In this document: positions 19,170-29,689 of the stretch, piece after piece
Layout: every line of letters starts with the position of its first letter
How positions within the stretch are numbered: the first letter of the stretch is position 1
Origin: Gracilaria domingensis
Taxonomy: Eukaryota; Rhodophyta; Florideophyceae; Gracilariales; Gracilariaceae
Direction of reading: 5' to 3'
Assembly (NCBI GenBank): GCA_022539475.1
Contig: VCMS01000026.1
Span: 174,530-238,529 of the forward strand
Length of the DNA stretch: 64,000 bases
Notes under the pieces: model-generated
What the model was told of the DNA's origin: nothing
Databases searched by the model: none
Seen by the model: the letters and a program-made list of their open reading frames with translations, nothing else
Translations under genes and position numbers: made by a program

Positions 19170-19920
19170 TCATCCCCACCACAGGCTGCTAACGCCGCCC
19201 GTGACAACTGTAGAACGTTGGCCTCCTCCACATCTACAATTTCTCTGGCTCCCCACCATTATGCAATGGTCCACTTCGTTCTGGACCCTTACACGAACCA
19301 GGTACACCCCCCTTTCTCTACATCCTAGCCAGCACAGCTTGTCCTGGATGTACATTGGATCTCGAATGCGGCCCATACTTAAATGCACATTAACCTCCTG
19401 TAGTGTGCGTTGCACGTTGCCAATCGACCGGAACCGTCGCTTCGTCTTTCTAATATGAGCCTCCAACTTCCTGGCTATATCTTCACTAGCCACTCTCGCG
19501 ACGGCGTTAACAACTGCGTACACCAAACAACCCCCCCTCGCGTCGTCCTATCGTTCTCTTGGAGCCCTTTTTCAAATGTTTCTTGGCTGCAGCACTTTTT
19601 CCCCGCTGATCAGGACCTACAGATGATAAACTAAATCCCGGGTTCTTCTTACACCACTCCCATATCTTGTTTTTAAGGATTGCCCCTGCCCGCCTCCTGT
19701 TGCCACGATGGATACCCGCCTTTGGTGGTAATGGGACTGGCTTTGATTTCGCAAGATCCGTTTCTGGCATTACTACGAAGTTCCCATTCTGCCATTGCTT
19801 GGTCTGCAGACTTGAAATGTCTATGCCGAACATCGATTCACTTCCGTTCTGTCGACTCGACATCGCCACAAAACATCCCTTCTCAACGTTTTTCTTCGTC
19901 TTTGTGCCATCCCACGCCAT
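19170..19920 (-). pseudogene. Unknown ORF pair, probably one broken transposon-type gene
   Basis: A frame starts at ATG 19920 (MAWDGTKTKKNVEKG) and runs to 19507 with a basic end. A second frame, overlapping at 19507-19526, continues to 19170 (ARKLEAHIRKTKRRFRSIGN, RERGVYLVRV, VDHCIMV). The match of composition and the overlap suggest one gene with a frame change. The closing 'GVYLVRV...DHCIMV' pattern looks like a conserved domain end, but I do not recognise the family. Confidence 0.35.
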
Positions 19921-20644
19921 GACTTTCTCGACACCCCACCGCCCCCCCCTACCACCGCATTCTTCTCAGCGCTGCGCGGCCCCTTTTTCCCGACACCACT
20001 CTTTCAGGGTGCCTTTGTGCCCACGTTTCCCCTGACTGTGACGCTCATCGTCGTGGGGCCGACCGCTCTCGCACCTGTCGCCGCTTGAGGCTCTGTTGTG
20101 GCTGATCTGGACCTTTTCGCCATGGTGTAAAATGGGACGCGATCGTCACTCGCCAGGAGTCTAGTCGGTGCCAAATTTGGGGTCCAGCCCAGAACAACCT
20201 ACGACAGTCACCAAAACAGCCTTCTTTTCGCCCTTACTCTGCTCTTATTCGGTCAGACTCATCAGTGCAACCCATTGAAATCATCGGCAAACGTGATCAC
20301 TGTGCGCTTCGGTCGTAGCGCAAGATGGTGGAGTGAAAGGTGTGGAGTTCGATGCCTCCGGTTTACTCTGGACGCTTTCGAGCAAGGCGTTAAGTACGCC
20401 GCAGCTCGTGAACGAGCACGGCTTGAGCTCCACCAAAATCTATAGTGCCACCCAGAAATGCGTCTCTGAGTGGCGTGGACGCATAGAGGTCGGGCATGCC
20501 TCGCGATATGCGTGGGTGGCGCTCAATCTAAACTACTAAAGTGACGTTCGCGTTTTCTGCTTCTCCGTCCTTTACCAGTTGAGGGAGGGAGTGTCAATTT
20601 GACTGTCATCTCTGGTGGACGACAGCAGTGTACGAGCTCAACTG

Positions 20645-20677
20645 GGGAGCTCACAAACCTTAGGCTTGTGAGCTCCC
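20645..20677. repeat. Hairpin, 12-bp stem
   Basis: gggagctcacaa pairs with ttgtgagctccc around a 9-base loop, in non-coding DNA. Confidence 0.75.
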
Positions 20678-21047
20678 AAGAGGACACACATATAGCGAAC
20701 GTTTGGACGCTGCATGAGCAAGGAGAGAGAGGGAGGTAGTTTTTGGATTGATGTTTACAATAAAGTTAGACTTCTTGGGGCGCGAAGAGACGCACCCCCC
20801 TCCGAACTACTCCCACTTTTCTTCGGTCTTGATTGTACAAGACACTCGCAGCAAAGCGCTTACGTGCGTTTACACGACAGTTTTGGCGTTCCACCGAAAA
20901 GGTGATAAACTCTTGTTTTTGAAGTCTACCCAAATAGGCTCACGTGACATCAATGTTACACACAGTTCACTTCTCCACTGTAAAGACGAAAATCCAATCA
21001 TAACACGAGTAGTACTAAGCAACAATGATTGCGTCAAAGTGCTTCTA

Positions 21048-21116
21048 GGCAAGTTGGTCATAGAGCACGCTGATAGCGTGCAGCACGCTGATAGCGTGCT
21101 CTATGACCAACTTGCC
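21048..21116. repeat. Perfect 24-bp-stem inverted repeat with internal palindromes
   Basis: The arms ggcaagttggtcatagagca... and ...tgctctatgaccaacttgcc pair perfectly over 24 bp. The interior holds two tandem copies of gcacgctgatagcgtgc, each itself a hairpin, so the whole can form a branched cruciform. It lies ~480 bases upstream of the EamA transporter. Confidence 0.85.
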
Positions 21117-21600
21117 ACATCAATGCGTTCGAGCGGCTCAGGTTAACCGCAAAAAATTTCACGCCATCCACACTTAGGGTTAGGCCTATAGGGCTTCATA
21201 GATCATCATAGAAAACGACAGCGATCATAGTACTCCCGAAGCTACATTGCACATTAAAATTGTCGTATCACGTAACTCGCTCTTGTCTGAATCTCTTCAT
21301 AGAACTGCGACCGCAACGAGGAGACCTTGGCTTCTCTGAATCATATTCCACCACGCTCATCGTTTTGTACACTACTCTTGTACCTTCGGGGCAGACCTCA
21401 GTGTCAACCGCCAACAAAACAATTCTGTCCAACCCCGTTACCTTTCTGAGTACGTTTTCACCAGTGCAACCTGCAACATTTCGAGATATCGAAATCCAAC
21501 GTTGACTGACGTGAAAAGTGCGGTTTCTCTCTGTTCAACGCTTTCTAGAGGTGCAGGTTCAAACACAACTTCTACTGTGCGCAGCAGATCGCGAAACAAA

Positions 21601-22581
21601 ATGTCGCCAGCTCACGCTCTACCATCTTTGTCAGAGACTACTCCTCTGGTACCGTCAAAGGAAAGGGACTCCCAAAGCTCTGATGGCCAACCTGAACACT
21701 CTCAATCTGCTTTCCATGGTGCAGTCTGGATGGCACTGGCAGCATTAGGCTTCTCTTGCATGACTACTGCTATTCGTGTGGCCACATCAAGATTCGGCTA
21801 TTCACCGTATGCTGCAGTCCTCTTCCGAAGCTTTGTGCATTTGATTTTGTCGACTATTGTCCTGAAAAGCATCGTCCACGTAACACCTCTGGATCTGACT
21901 CCTTCGCAGCGATGCTGGTTAGCTGTTCGGGGATTATTCGGAACATTGGCGATGACTTTGGTTTTTTGTTCTCTTGCATACGTGCCTGCGGGAGAGGCGA
22001 CTGCTATCTTTGCTTTCAGTCCAATTTTGACCATGATATTGTCAAAGCTGGTTCTGAGAGAGACGGCCAGTATCTGGGATATCGTCTGTGCCATTTTGGG
22101 CGTTTTTGGTATTTGGTTAATCGCAGATCCGAACACAAGTGGTGATCAACATGTCGCAGGTGCGATTTTCATTCTGATTGGAGCGTGCTTTGCCGCAATG
22201 GCTTACGTCTCTGTTCGCAGAATGGGCACTGACGTGCATTTTATGCTTTCTGTGTTCGCACTTGGCGCCGTAGGCATCCCAGTTGTTGCTCTATTCGGCG
22301 GTAAGGAAGCGTTTCAACACGTATTATCGAACCACAGGGGCACCGGAATTGTTTTGCTGGGATCCTTGGCTGCATTTTTCGCACAGAGTTGTCTCAACAA
22401 GGGGCTTCAATCGTGCAAGGCAGGCCAAGCTGTGGTCGTGAAGAACCTTGAAGTACCTTCCGCTTATATGCTGGGCATATTGCTGCTTGATGAAAGACCG
22501 ACTATGGCACGATTTCTGGGCTCTATAGTTGTCGTCGCTGCTGTAGTTCTTATTGGTGTTCAAAGACCAAGCTCAAGGTAG
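21601..22581 (+). CDS. EamA-family drug/metabolite transporter
   Basis: ATG 21601 is the first ATG of an open frame (327 residues, stop at 22581). After a ~40-residue polar N-terminus it has about ten hydrophobic segments arranged as two EamA repeats, starting FHGAVWMALAALGFSCM. Family-type features include the loop before the second helix pair (RSFVHLIL), AYVPAGEATAIFAFSPILTM and, in the second repeat, NLEVPSAYMLGILLLDERP. It resembles eukaryotic solute carrier 35G-type transporters of membrane-permeant metabolites. The substrate cannot be read. It could sit in the plasma membrane, an endomembrane or the plastid envelope. No intron is needed. Confidence 0.9.
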   Translation: MSPAHALPSLSETTPLVPSKERDSQSSDGQPEHSQSAFHGAVWMALAALGFSCMTTAIRVATSRFGYSPYAAVLFRSFVHLILSTIVLKSIVHVTPLDLTPSQRCWLAVRGLFGTLAMTLVFCSLAYVPAGEATAIFAFSPILTMILSKLVLRETASIWDIVCAILGVFGIWLIADPNTSGDQHVAGAIFILIGACFAAMAYVSVRRMGTDVHFMLSVFALGAVGIPVVALFGGKEAFQHVLSNHRGTGIVLLGSLAAFFAQSCLNKGLQSCKAGQAVVVKNLEVPSAYMLGILLLDERPTMARFLGSIVVVAAVVLIGVQRPSSR

Positions 22582-24520
22582 CAGCCATGCGTTGTTAAAC
22601 GAAAAGCTCTTTGAGCACAAATGTCTGAGGTTGCATTGCGAACGTACTCACACGTACGCATTTGTGACGAACGCTGTAGATTTGGACGACCCGCCAAAGG
22701 TTTTGGCCTTCTTCTTCTTCTTTATTATGAGCGTGATACGCTTATTGCTCGTATCACGTGGGGTTTTGCTAAGGACCCCCAGCACTTATAATGTTTTCCC
22801 TATCAACGTAGCTGTTTTGGCCTTCATTAGTGGAGAGAGTTACATAAGATTACTTTCGCTGCCGGAGATGTTTTAAGGGTACCCCTGGGGTAGTCTGCAT
22901 GTTGTGCGGTCTTCACGTATTGCCGCTTTTTGTATTGTACTATCCTTTCTTCTATGACAAGTGTTAGGAAGACTAGCACTATATCGCGACTCTTCGTCCT
23001 TTATTATGATTGGTCACAAATATACGTTAAGGGCAGTCTCGCACACAGTCTCGAGAACAGAGAACAAATGAACAGAGTACTGGAAAGCAAGTGTGTCAAG
23101 ATAGGTCACGATTTGTTGAACATCAACACTATTGTATGCCCTTCCCTTCACCTGAGTCGTGGATCCCTTGTTCCATTCACAACCACACTCTCGAATGCCT
23201 GGCAAATGCAGCATAATTCACTTCACAGCCGCCGTAAAGTTAGCGCGCGTCTCCTTCTCAGGGAACATTTCAATCCGGATCTTTTTCTGATTTTCTTTGC
23301 ACCACTCCTCATGATGTGATGAGTCAATGCTCAAGAAAGGAAATGATAACATTGGGAAGCTGATGAAACTACTGCGAACTGGGGCACGGCTTACGCCAAG
23401 GAGGTGCGTCTGCAATGCTTTTCGGGCTGCTCGTGTAGGGCAGTGTCCTTTTATTGCAATTGAACAGTGCCTGGTAACGCGGTGCTGGTCATCGGACGGG
23501 GAGAGGGCAGTAACCAAATCCGTAAAAAAAATGTTTACCAAGGGTAGACACCGACTAATAATCCAGAAGCTGCTCAGGTGAGCAGGCACAACAGCCTCAC
23601 AAAGTGCGGTTAGCTCGATTGCATTCTTGCAATTGATTGGCTGTCAGTGTCCAGCAGTGCCAAAGGAGCGGTATCTCCTAAACCTCGTGCAATATCGAAT
23701 CGCAGTTTTCGATAGATCTCATTCCACTGCCTTCTAAGATATCCCTTAAGAGGCGTAAGAATCTTACGATAAAGATTATTTTTTACCCCCAGAGGATGAT
23801 CTAATTACTACATTCTAAACCGTTCAACATTCAAAAACGTGATCAGCTCCGAGCGAAGGGGATGTTTTTGCGTACGGTGGATATGTCTGGATCGATACAT
23901 CTTTGTGGCAGTTTCTCTTGCTGAGGCCAAGAGAAGGGGTTCTGTCCGCGAAAGGCAGAAGCGGCTTGGTCGAAACGACTTTGGTCGTCGACTTGGACAT
24001 GGGTGTAACATATTATGAAGCAAACTGCAGAGTTTGTGGAAGGAGGTGGTGCTTGCGGCAAAGGGCATGACTCGCTCACAGGGATGGATTTCGGAAAAAG
24101 ATCTGCCGGTTTTCAATTAGCGCAAATATCTAGAGCAGGCGCGCCAATCAGCGCGAGCGATCTCAGCGAATCTCGCGCTGCGGCGCGCAGCACCGCTGGA
24201 AGCCCGCACCAACCGTCGCGCGGGCGGCGTACCACCACATAATATCCGCCCCCCGCGCGCGCCCATTGGCCACGCTTGCGCGCGCGCGGCCGCGCGCCGC
24301 CACACGTTGCGCCAACGTGCGGCGCGCGCCAGCAGCGCAGCGAAGGCGCAACCGTCGCGCACGCGCGGCGCGGCGCCGCCAAAGGCGCCGCTCCTCGCCA
24401 CAACTGGCCGCGCGTCGTTCCGCCGCCGAGCGCAAGCAGCCACACGCCGCGATTCGTAAGAAGAAGAGCGCCGCCAACGCCGTCGCCGTCTCCCGTGCAA
24501 ACCACAAGTGGCGTGCTCGC
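22582..24520. other. Intergenic region ending in an abrupt GC-rich boundary
   Basis: No gene is recognised. A 9-bp-stem hairpin lies at 22732-22758, soon after the transporter stop. Base composition jumps near 24130-24240 from moderate GC to runs of cgcgcg, which continue into the CCT gene. That CpG-dense stretch may be the promoter and 5' UTR. An in-frame open stretch upstream of the chosen ATG is explained by composition. Confidence 0.5.
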
Positions 24521-25879
24521 ATGGAGTTCCTGCAGACCCCCGACCTTGCCCGCGGCCACTGGGCATCCGCGTCGCCCACGCGCGCGTTCCGCTCCGCGCT
24601 CACGCCCGCCGAGCCGGGCACGTCGCCCACGCCGCTGCATGCCGTGCCGCACACCGCGCCGTCCGGGCTGACGCCCGCGGCGCTGGAGCCCGTGCCGAAT
24701 GCCACGCCGAAGGCGCTCATGTCGGTCACGCCGTTCATATCGCAGCTGGACCGCGCCGGCATCAAGAGCTCGTTTCAGAGCCTGTTCAGTCCGCACCCGG
24801 ATACCATCTCCGCCACCCCTGCGCTGCTTCCCCGCAAGCCGCCTTCCTCCGGGCTCACCCCATTTCTGAACGCCACCACCACCCCGGGCCTGGTGCCGCC
24901 CTCGCCGTCGCTGTTGCCCACCTTCACCCCGGGCCCTGCACAGAATGGCATCTTGCCGTCTCCCAATGGATCTGATCCTATGCAAAGGACGCCCTATCTG
25001 GCGGCCGCTGCCAGGGAAGCTGTGCGCAGGGAGTTCATGAACATGCCCAGCTACGTGGCTCCTGGCCCAGCTCCCCACCAGTCTCCGGGCGCAGATGCGG
25101 AACGCAAGGTTCCTGACAACACGCCATCTCCAAAGTACTCCATGCAAGTCGTGGCGAACACTGGTGTGCAGGTCGACACGCCGGCACAGAGGAAGGGCGC
25201 CACAGAGCCTTCGCACACGGAAAGCACTCACCCCGGTGCTGCGAACAGCTCCATGTCGAGCCCCAGTGACGCTAAAGTGCCCGAGAGAGACGGAGCCAAC
25301 TCTACAAATGCGAAGCACAGGGCTTTGGAGCAATCTAGTAGCGAACAGAAAGCGCGGGCGCACAAGAATGACCAACAGCCGCAGCATCCACCTACGCACC
25401 CGTTTTTCATTCCCCACCACGCCCAACCGCCGCCGGGTATGATGATGCTTGGACAGCACGCTCCGATGATGATGCCCCACCCTCCGGGCATGTTCCCGCC
25501 GCCAGGCATGATGGTTTTCCCAGGCGCGCAACCCATGATGCCGCAGCCGGGCATGCTCATGCACCCTCCCCAGGCGATGGTACCGCAGCGCGTTGTACCT
25601 GCCAAGCAAGAGACGCCTACCGAGAGAAAGGTGCGTGTGGAGAATGAGAAACAGGAGCTGATCCGCGAGTTCAAGAAGAAGACCAGAGAGGCGGCTCTGG
25701 TTCGGTTTAGGCAGAAGAGACGGGAGAGGAGGTTTGGCAAGCTCATCCGCTACGATTGTCGGAAGAAGTTGGCGGATGCGCGGCCGCGAGTGAAGGGTCG
25801 CTTTGTCAGACTGAAGGCAAACGATGAGGACGCTGAATCAGAGTCAGCACAAGTGGTTCCCAACCTCAAGTCTCGATGA
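24521..25879 (+). CDS. CCT-motif protein
   Basis: ATG 24521 gives 452 residues. The C-terminus (about 388-431) carries a full CCT motif: REAALVRFRQKRRERRFGK, then IRYDCRKKLADARPRVKGRF. This basic domain is found in CONSTANS, TOC1 and related plant and algal regulators, where it mediates nuclear import, NF-Y association and DNA contact. The rest is disordered: Pro/Ala-rich repeats with TP motifs (TPF, TPA, TPHT), then a Met/Pro-rich stretch (about 300-365; GMMMLGQHAPMMMPHPPGM). No B-box or receiver domain is seen. It is likely a transcriptional regulator of light, circadian or nutrient responses; the target is unknown. Confidence 0.88.
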   Translation: MEFLQTPDLARGHWASASPTRAFRSALTPAEPGTSPTPLHAVPHTAPSGLTPAALEPVPNATPKALMSVTPFISQLDRAGIKSSFQSLFSPHPDTISATPALLPRKPPSSGLTPFLNATTTPGLVPPSPSLLPTFTPGPAQNGILPSPNGSDPMQRTPYLAAAAREAVRREFMNMPSYVAPGPAPHQSPGADAERKVPDNTPSPKYSMQVVANTGVQVDTPAQRKGATEPSHTESTHPGAANSSMSSPSDAKVPERDGANSTNAKHRALEQSSSEQKARAHKNDQQPQHPPTHPFFIPHHAQPPPGMMMLGQHAPMMMPHPPGMFPPPGMMVFPGAQPMMPQPGMLMHPPQAMVPQRVVPAKQETPTERKVRVENEKQELIREFKKKTREAALVRFRQKRRERRFGKLIRYDCRKKLADARPRVKGRFVRLKANDEDAESESAQVVPNLKSR

Positions 25880-26418
25880 CTTCTGACCAGCTTCACCGGA
25901 TACTGCCGTCTTCCTCTCTCTCTTTTTGCTGACTGCCTATCTGACATTGTATAGTTTCTTCTGGCTAGTTTGGCTCATGATTGTTCATGCCGAACATGGG
26001 CCGGAACGGTTTTTCCTCCCCCCCCCCCCCCCTCAGATATGCTCAACATGCAACATCTAACAGTTCTCACTCATAAAGCGCTCGCATAAAGTGGTGCTCG
26101 AAGACTAGGGTCGTCTTCGTGGCGTAAGGCATTAAGGTTTTTCTGAAGAAATGATGTAGTTAACATTTGCATGGCGTTGGCTTCAACGTGCGTGGGCTTC
26201 GATACGCAATATGGTTGCCGCTTACCAGGGGTAGATAGATATATTTTCAAAGCTTCAAACCCTTGTAAAAGACAAAAAAGTTCGCAATCAACGCTTTTTG
26301 GTTTTAATTAAGTTTCAAAAGATTTGAAAACGGCCTGTTGTTTCGGCCGACGTCGGCGTTCGCGTAGAGCCGCTCAACTTGAGCGCCGGTCTCTTTCCGA
26401 GCAGAGAGAGTCGTCGCG
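25880..26418. other. Intergenic region with poly-C tract
   Basis: No gene is seen. A run of about 14 C lies near 26020-26033. The ~90 bases before ATG 26419 are the likely promoter/5' UTR of the mitochondrial ribosomal protein. Confidence 0.6.
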
Positions 26419-26715
26419 ATGAGCGGTGCGTTCCGTGCGACCGCGTCGGCGCTGGGCAAGTACGTGCGCGCCACGCGCGGGCTTGCTCGCAAGGGCAACG
26501 CCAGTCTGCATCCCAAGCACGGTCCGCGCTTCCACTACAAAGGCTACGGCGCCAAGTCCATGGGCCGCCACACGCGCAAGGGCGCGTACGTCGTGGAGTA
26601 CAACCGAAAGGTGCCGATTTACATGGTGCCTGATCTGGAAGGCTGTGAACTCAAGCCTTACGTCAGCTACAGGACGCCGCTGGTCAAAGTGCCTCCGCCT
26701 CCCATCGTCAAATAA
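26419..26715 (+). CDS. Mitochondrial large-subunit ribosomal protein, L27/L41 (MRPL27/MRPL41) family
   Basis: The 98-residue protein starts at ATG 26419. The block KHGPRFHYKGYGAKSMGRHT, then KGAYVVEYNRKVPIYMVPDL and LKPYVSY, is the signature of the small fungal MRPL27 / animal MRPL41 protein of the mitoribosomal large subunit. The basic, Arg/Ala-rich N-terminus is consistent with a mitochondrial import signal. No intron is needed, and the length fits the family. It lies just beyond the GC-rich CCT gene. Confidence 0.9.
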   Translation: MSGAFRATASALGKYVRATRGLARKGNASLHPKHGPRFHYKGYGAKSMGRHTRKGAYVVEYNRKVPIYMVPDLEGCELKPYVSYRTPLVKVPPPPIVK

Positions 26716-29109
26716 GTCGCGCTGGAGATGATGTTTTGTTTCGGTACGTTCTGTGCTGTTCTTTTGTTGAGTAGGTGTGATGCTTCTTTCCCCGAATGAT
26801 CGACTATGATTTGATGTTTGGGATGTCAAGGCTATTTTTTCAAGCCAGCCTTGGCACCGACTGACCTGCGTTTGAGCAGTTGCTACTCCATGCATTTCAG
26901 AATACTAACATTGTGTGTATTGCTTCATGCAGACGGTTAAGCCGATCCCCTATGAACTGCGGAGCACTCCGGTTAAGAGAGATGTCGTTGCCATACGTTC
27001 TTCAATGAAAACCATTCGCGGTTACTAGTCATTTCGAGAACGCCTAGATGCAGTCGGAAAGGGCTTTCCTTCTCGCTGTGCGCTTCGCTTTGGGAATCTT
27101 GAAGCGAGTGGCATCCCACTCGAACTAAGAGCAGATGGAGGCATTTACCGATAGGCACACAAATTCCACCGTTGGCTCACACGCCTTTCGTTGCTTTGAA
27201 GTGATGCTTGGCAATTCTTCAAATGTTTCGAGCTCTGCGCGTCCACGCTCTATGCGCATCAGCAAGGCCGATCTGGCATCCTTTCCCATCCGGGAGTAAG
27301 TTCCAGTCGTCGAGGTGTCTAAATATGTTTGGTGTTCTACATGGCTGTCTGACTTTCGACGACATTCATAGTCATATTCTGTTCTACCATTGCGACGAAT
27401 CGTGCTTACTATTATGATATAGGTGTATCCGCATCTAACGTATACATCGAAAGTATGAGCGAGTGGCATAGCTTCGACCGGGTTTGTAAACAATCTTTGC
27501 GCATCTCGTTCCTTACTGCTCGTCTGTGAGCCGCACTATCCACACACACACACACAACTCGTGATGCCTGTCCGATTATGTGACAACGTAGTGCTGCTTG
27601 ATAATCGGACTTGCACCATCTATTGATCTCCGATATCGCTTGATCGACGGGAGCCTCTACGCCGCACGGGCCTGGCCTTTGTTCGGGAACCTGTGTTAGT
27701 GTGCTACTACTGTACGCCGGTGATGAAGCTTCCTAACGCACACATGGTACCGACTTGTCTCGAAACCACCGCTCCACGGCGCCGCTCCTGCCCTCGGACA
27801 CACCGTTGCATACCGATGCCGCACGCGGCACAGCACCCACACTGGCCGCGCTCGTCGCATGTATCCGTTTGCATGCTGTCTTCACCGGTCAGAAACCATG
27901 GCTTCTGTCTCGCGCGCTGCGCGCATGGTGCGAGAGTATCGCGTACAATTCCGCAGAGAATCGTGCTTACTCTGCTTCATTGAGTGTTAACTTGTACGGG
28001 CGGGTCTTGTTGACGACTGCTGACAGACTCCTCGAGAGTCGCCATGTATAGACAGGGTCGAGCTCCGAACGTGGCAGGTGCACGCAGAAGCAGGGAGAAG
28101 CAGGGAGAAGCAATTGTACTTGTCCGTCGAATTCCCGAATCAAACTTCATTTATGATCTCGGTTGCTTTCGTTGATGTCTGCCAATCCGGTTGCTAACGC
28201 GCCTTAAGTCTTGCCGAGTGTGATGCCCTCCTTGTCAAGTCAGTGGTGCTGCATCGTTACCCATCGGGCGCACTCCTTCTCCACATGCCCGTCAATGCTC
28301 GTTCATATGCACATCTTCGCCAGTGCTAAAGCGTGTTCTCGCTCTTTTCATCTCCATTTGCTCTTCTAAGAAATTTATATGTGTTGAAGTCGCATCCTCC
28401 TCCATCACGCCTTTCCGCTATGCTTCTGTTAGGGAATCAATATGAACCTTCGCTTCCCTTTTCATCACTTGTATCCACTCCGCTTCTGTCAGGCTTTCAA
28501 TTTCATGCATCACTTCGTCTTGTCTTCTCGCACAGTGATGCAGGAGAGTATATTGTGCTATTTCATTTATGGTCTCTGATCCACGTCCATCTAAGGATCA
28601 CAGTGCAGGAATTTTTCTTCTTCAACAGATGTGTGTGTGTTTACCCATTTCCCAAACTTTTGTTGTCGTACATTACAATGCCATTGTGGTCCTCTTCCAT
28701 TTGGACAAATAGTCGACTCAATTATTCCACAGATAACAACACTGCCTTTGCTGTGTTCTTGATTCCTTTGACGAAGAACATCCATAATCATCTGGTGTCT
28801 CTCGACTTATTTGCTCTTGTGTTGAATAGAGCTGCTTGGATGCTCTGAGCGTCAATCGGTTGCCTTTCGATCGCGCACTTCGATATCTTTGGAAAGAGGA
28901 AGATCCCTTGGACTAAAGTTAAACCCGACAAAGATAGCATGACCAATGCGATGAGCACGACCCTGAGCTTGGCGATCCTTCGTGAGATTCTAGTCAGAGT
29001 CAAATACTATTATGATATCTACGCGCAGAGAGTGGTGTTTATATAACGCTATGGAATATTGTAGCCCTTGTCCATAGTCACGCGACTCGAACAGTGTACT
29101 GATGCTGCA
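26716..29109. other. Long stretch without a convincing gene
   Basis: Open frames on both strands are short or of unlikely composition. A (CA)n tract lies at 27539-27556. A tandem agcagggagaa repeat lies near 28086-28110. Minus-strand frames between 28.6 and 29.0 kb could be exons of a small gene, but the support is weak. Confidence 0.4.
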
Positions 29110-29662
29110 ATGCTTCCAACGGGCGGCATCAGAACGCAAATGTGTTTGTCCTTTTCGGAGATAGCACATTCACTTTTGCAATATCTAAGCGTTGCTAACA
29201 GGCCTGGTTGTCATCCATTCCCTGCGGGCGCTGCCGCCCGTCTTCCGCGGAATACTGTAGCTAGCGCTCTTAGCCCCCTACTACCTATCAAGGATCAGCC
29301 CAAAAATATCGCGCACGTTGACATGCGTTACGGCACAGCTATTCAACTGCTGGTCTATGCAGCTCTCGTCAAGTTTGCCATTATTGCTTGCTTCATTTGG
29401 TTGCACCCTACTGTACGTACTCTTCTTGCCGTCGTACTGTTGGAGTGAGTCTGTCTTTGTGTGGAGAGTGCAACAAATCTTTTTCGAATTCTGTTACATA
29501 AGAGGGTACGGAAGGCAAGGTTTCCTCATCGACAGCTGCATCCTGAGCGTTCTTAGCCGAGTGGTTCTAATTTCTCTTACTGCTGCAAGCTACATCATCA
29601 GGACACGATATCTTGAAGCCAACAAAGCTGATTTCGTTGCGATGAAGAAAGTAGAAACTTAA
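29110..29662 (+). CDS. Possible two-exon small membrane protein
   Basis: A frame from ATG 29110 runs to a GTGAGT donor near 29446. An acceptor AG about 57 bases on (near 29502) joins it in frame to GYGRQGFLIDSCILSVLSRV and a stop at 29662. Exon 1 ends with a hydrophobic helix (LVYAALVKFAIIACFIW) and exon 2 opens with another (SVLSRVVLISLTAASYII). The predicted protein is ~165 residues with two or three membrane segments. No family was recognised. The in-frame splice is the main support. Confidence 0.35.
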
Positions 29663-29689
29663 AAACTGCGCGCAATCCCTTTCGCATCA

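Larger units (their letters stand above)
19921..21600. other. Region without a recognised gene; two hairpins
   Basis: Nothing convincing is encoded. Two perfect hairpins are present (20645-20677 and 21048-21116, listed separately). The last few hundred bases are the likely 5' flank of the EamA transporter. Confidence 0.5.

Noticed and set aside
24113-25609. Minus-strand frame of ~500 codons opposite the CCT gene
   Set aside because: It is Arg/His/Gly-rich without domain features, and the plus strand carries the CCT motif in frame.
28333-28848. Plus-strand frame of 171 codons
   Set aside because: The composition (Leu/Ser/Phe-rich without pattern) and lack of any domain or conserved motif suggest chance.
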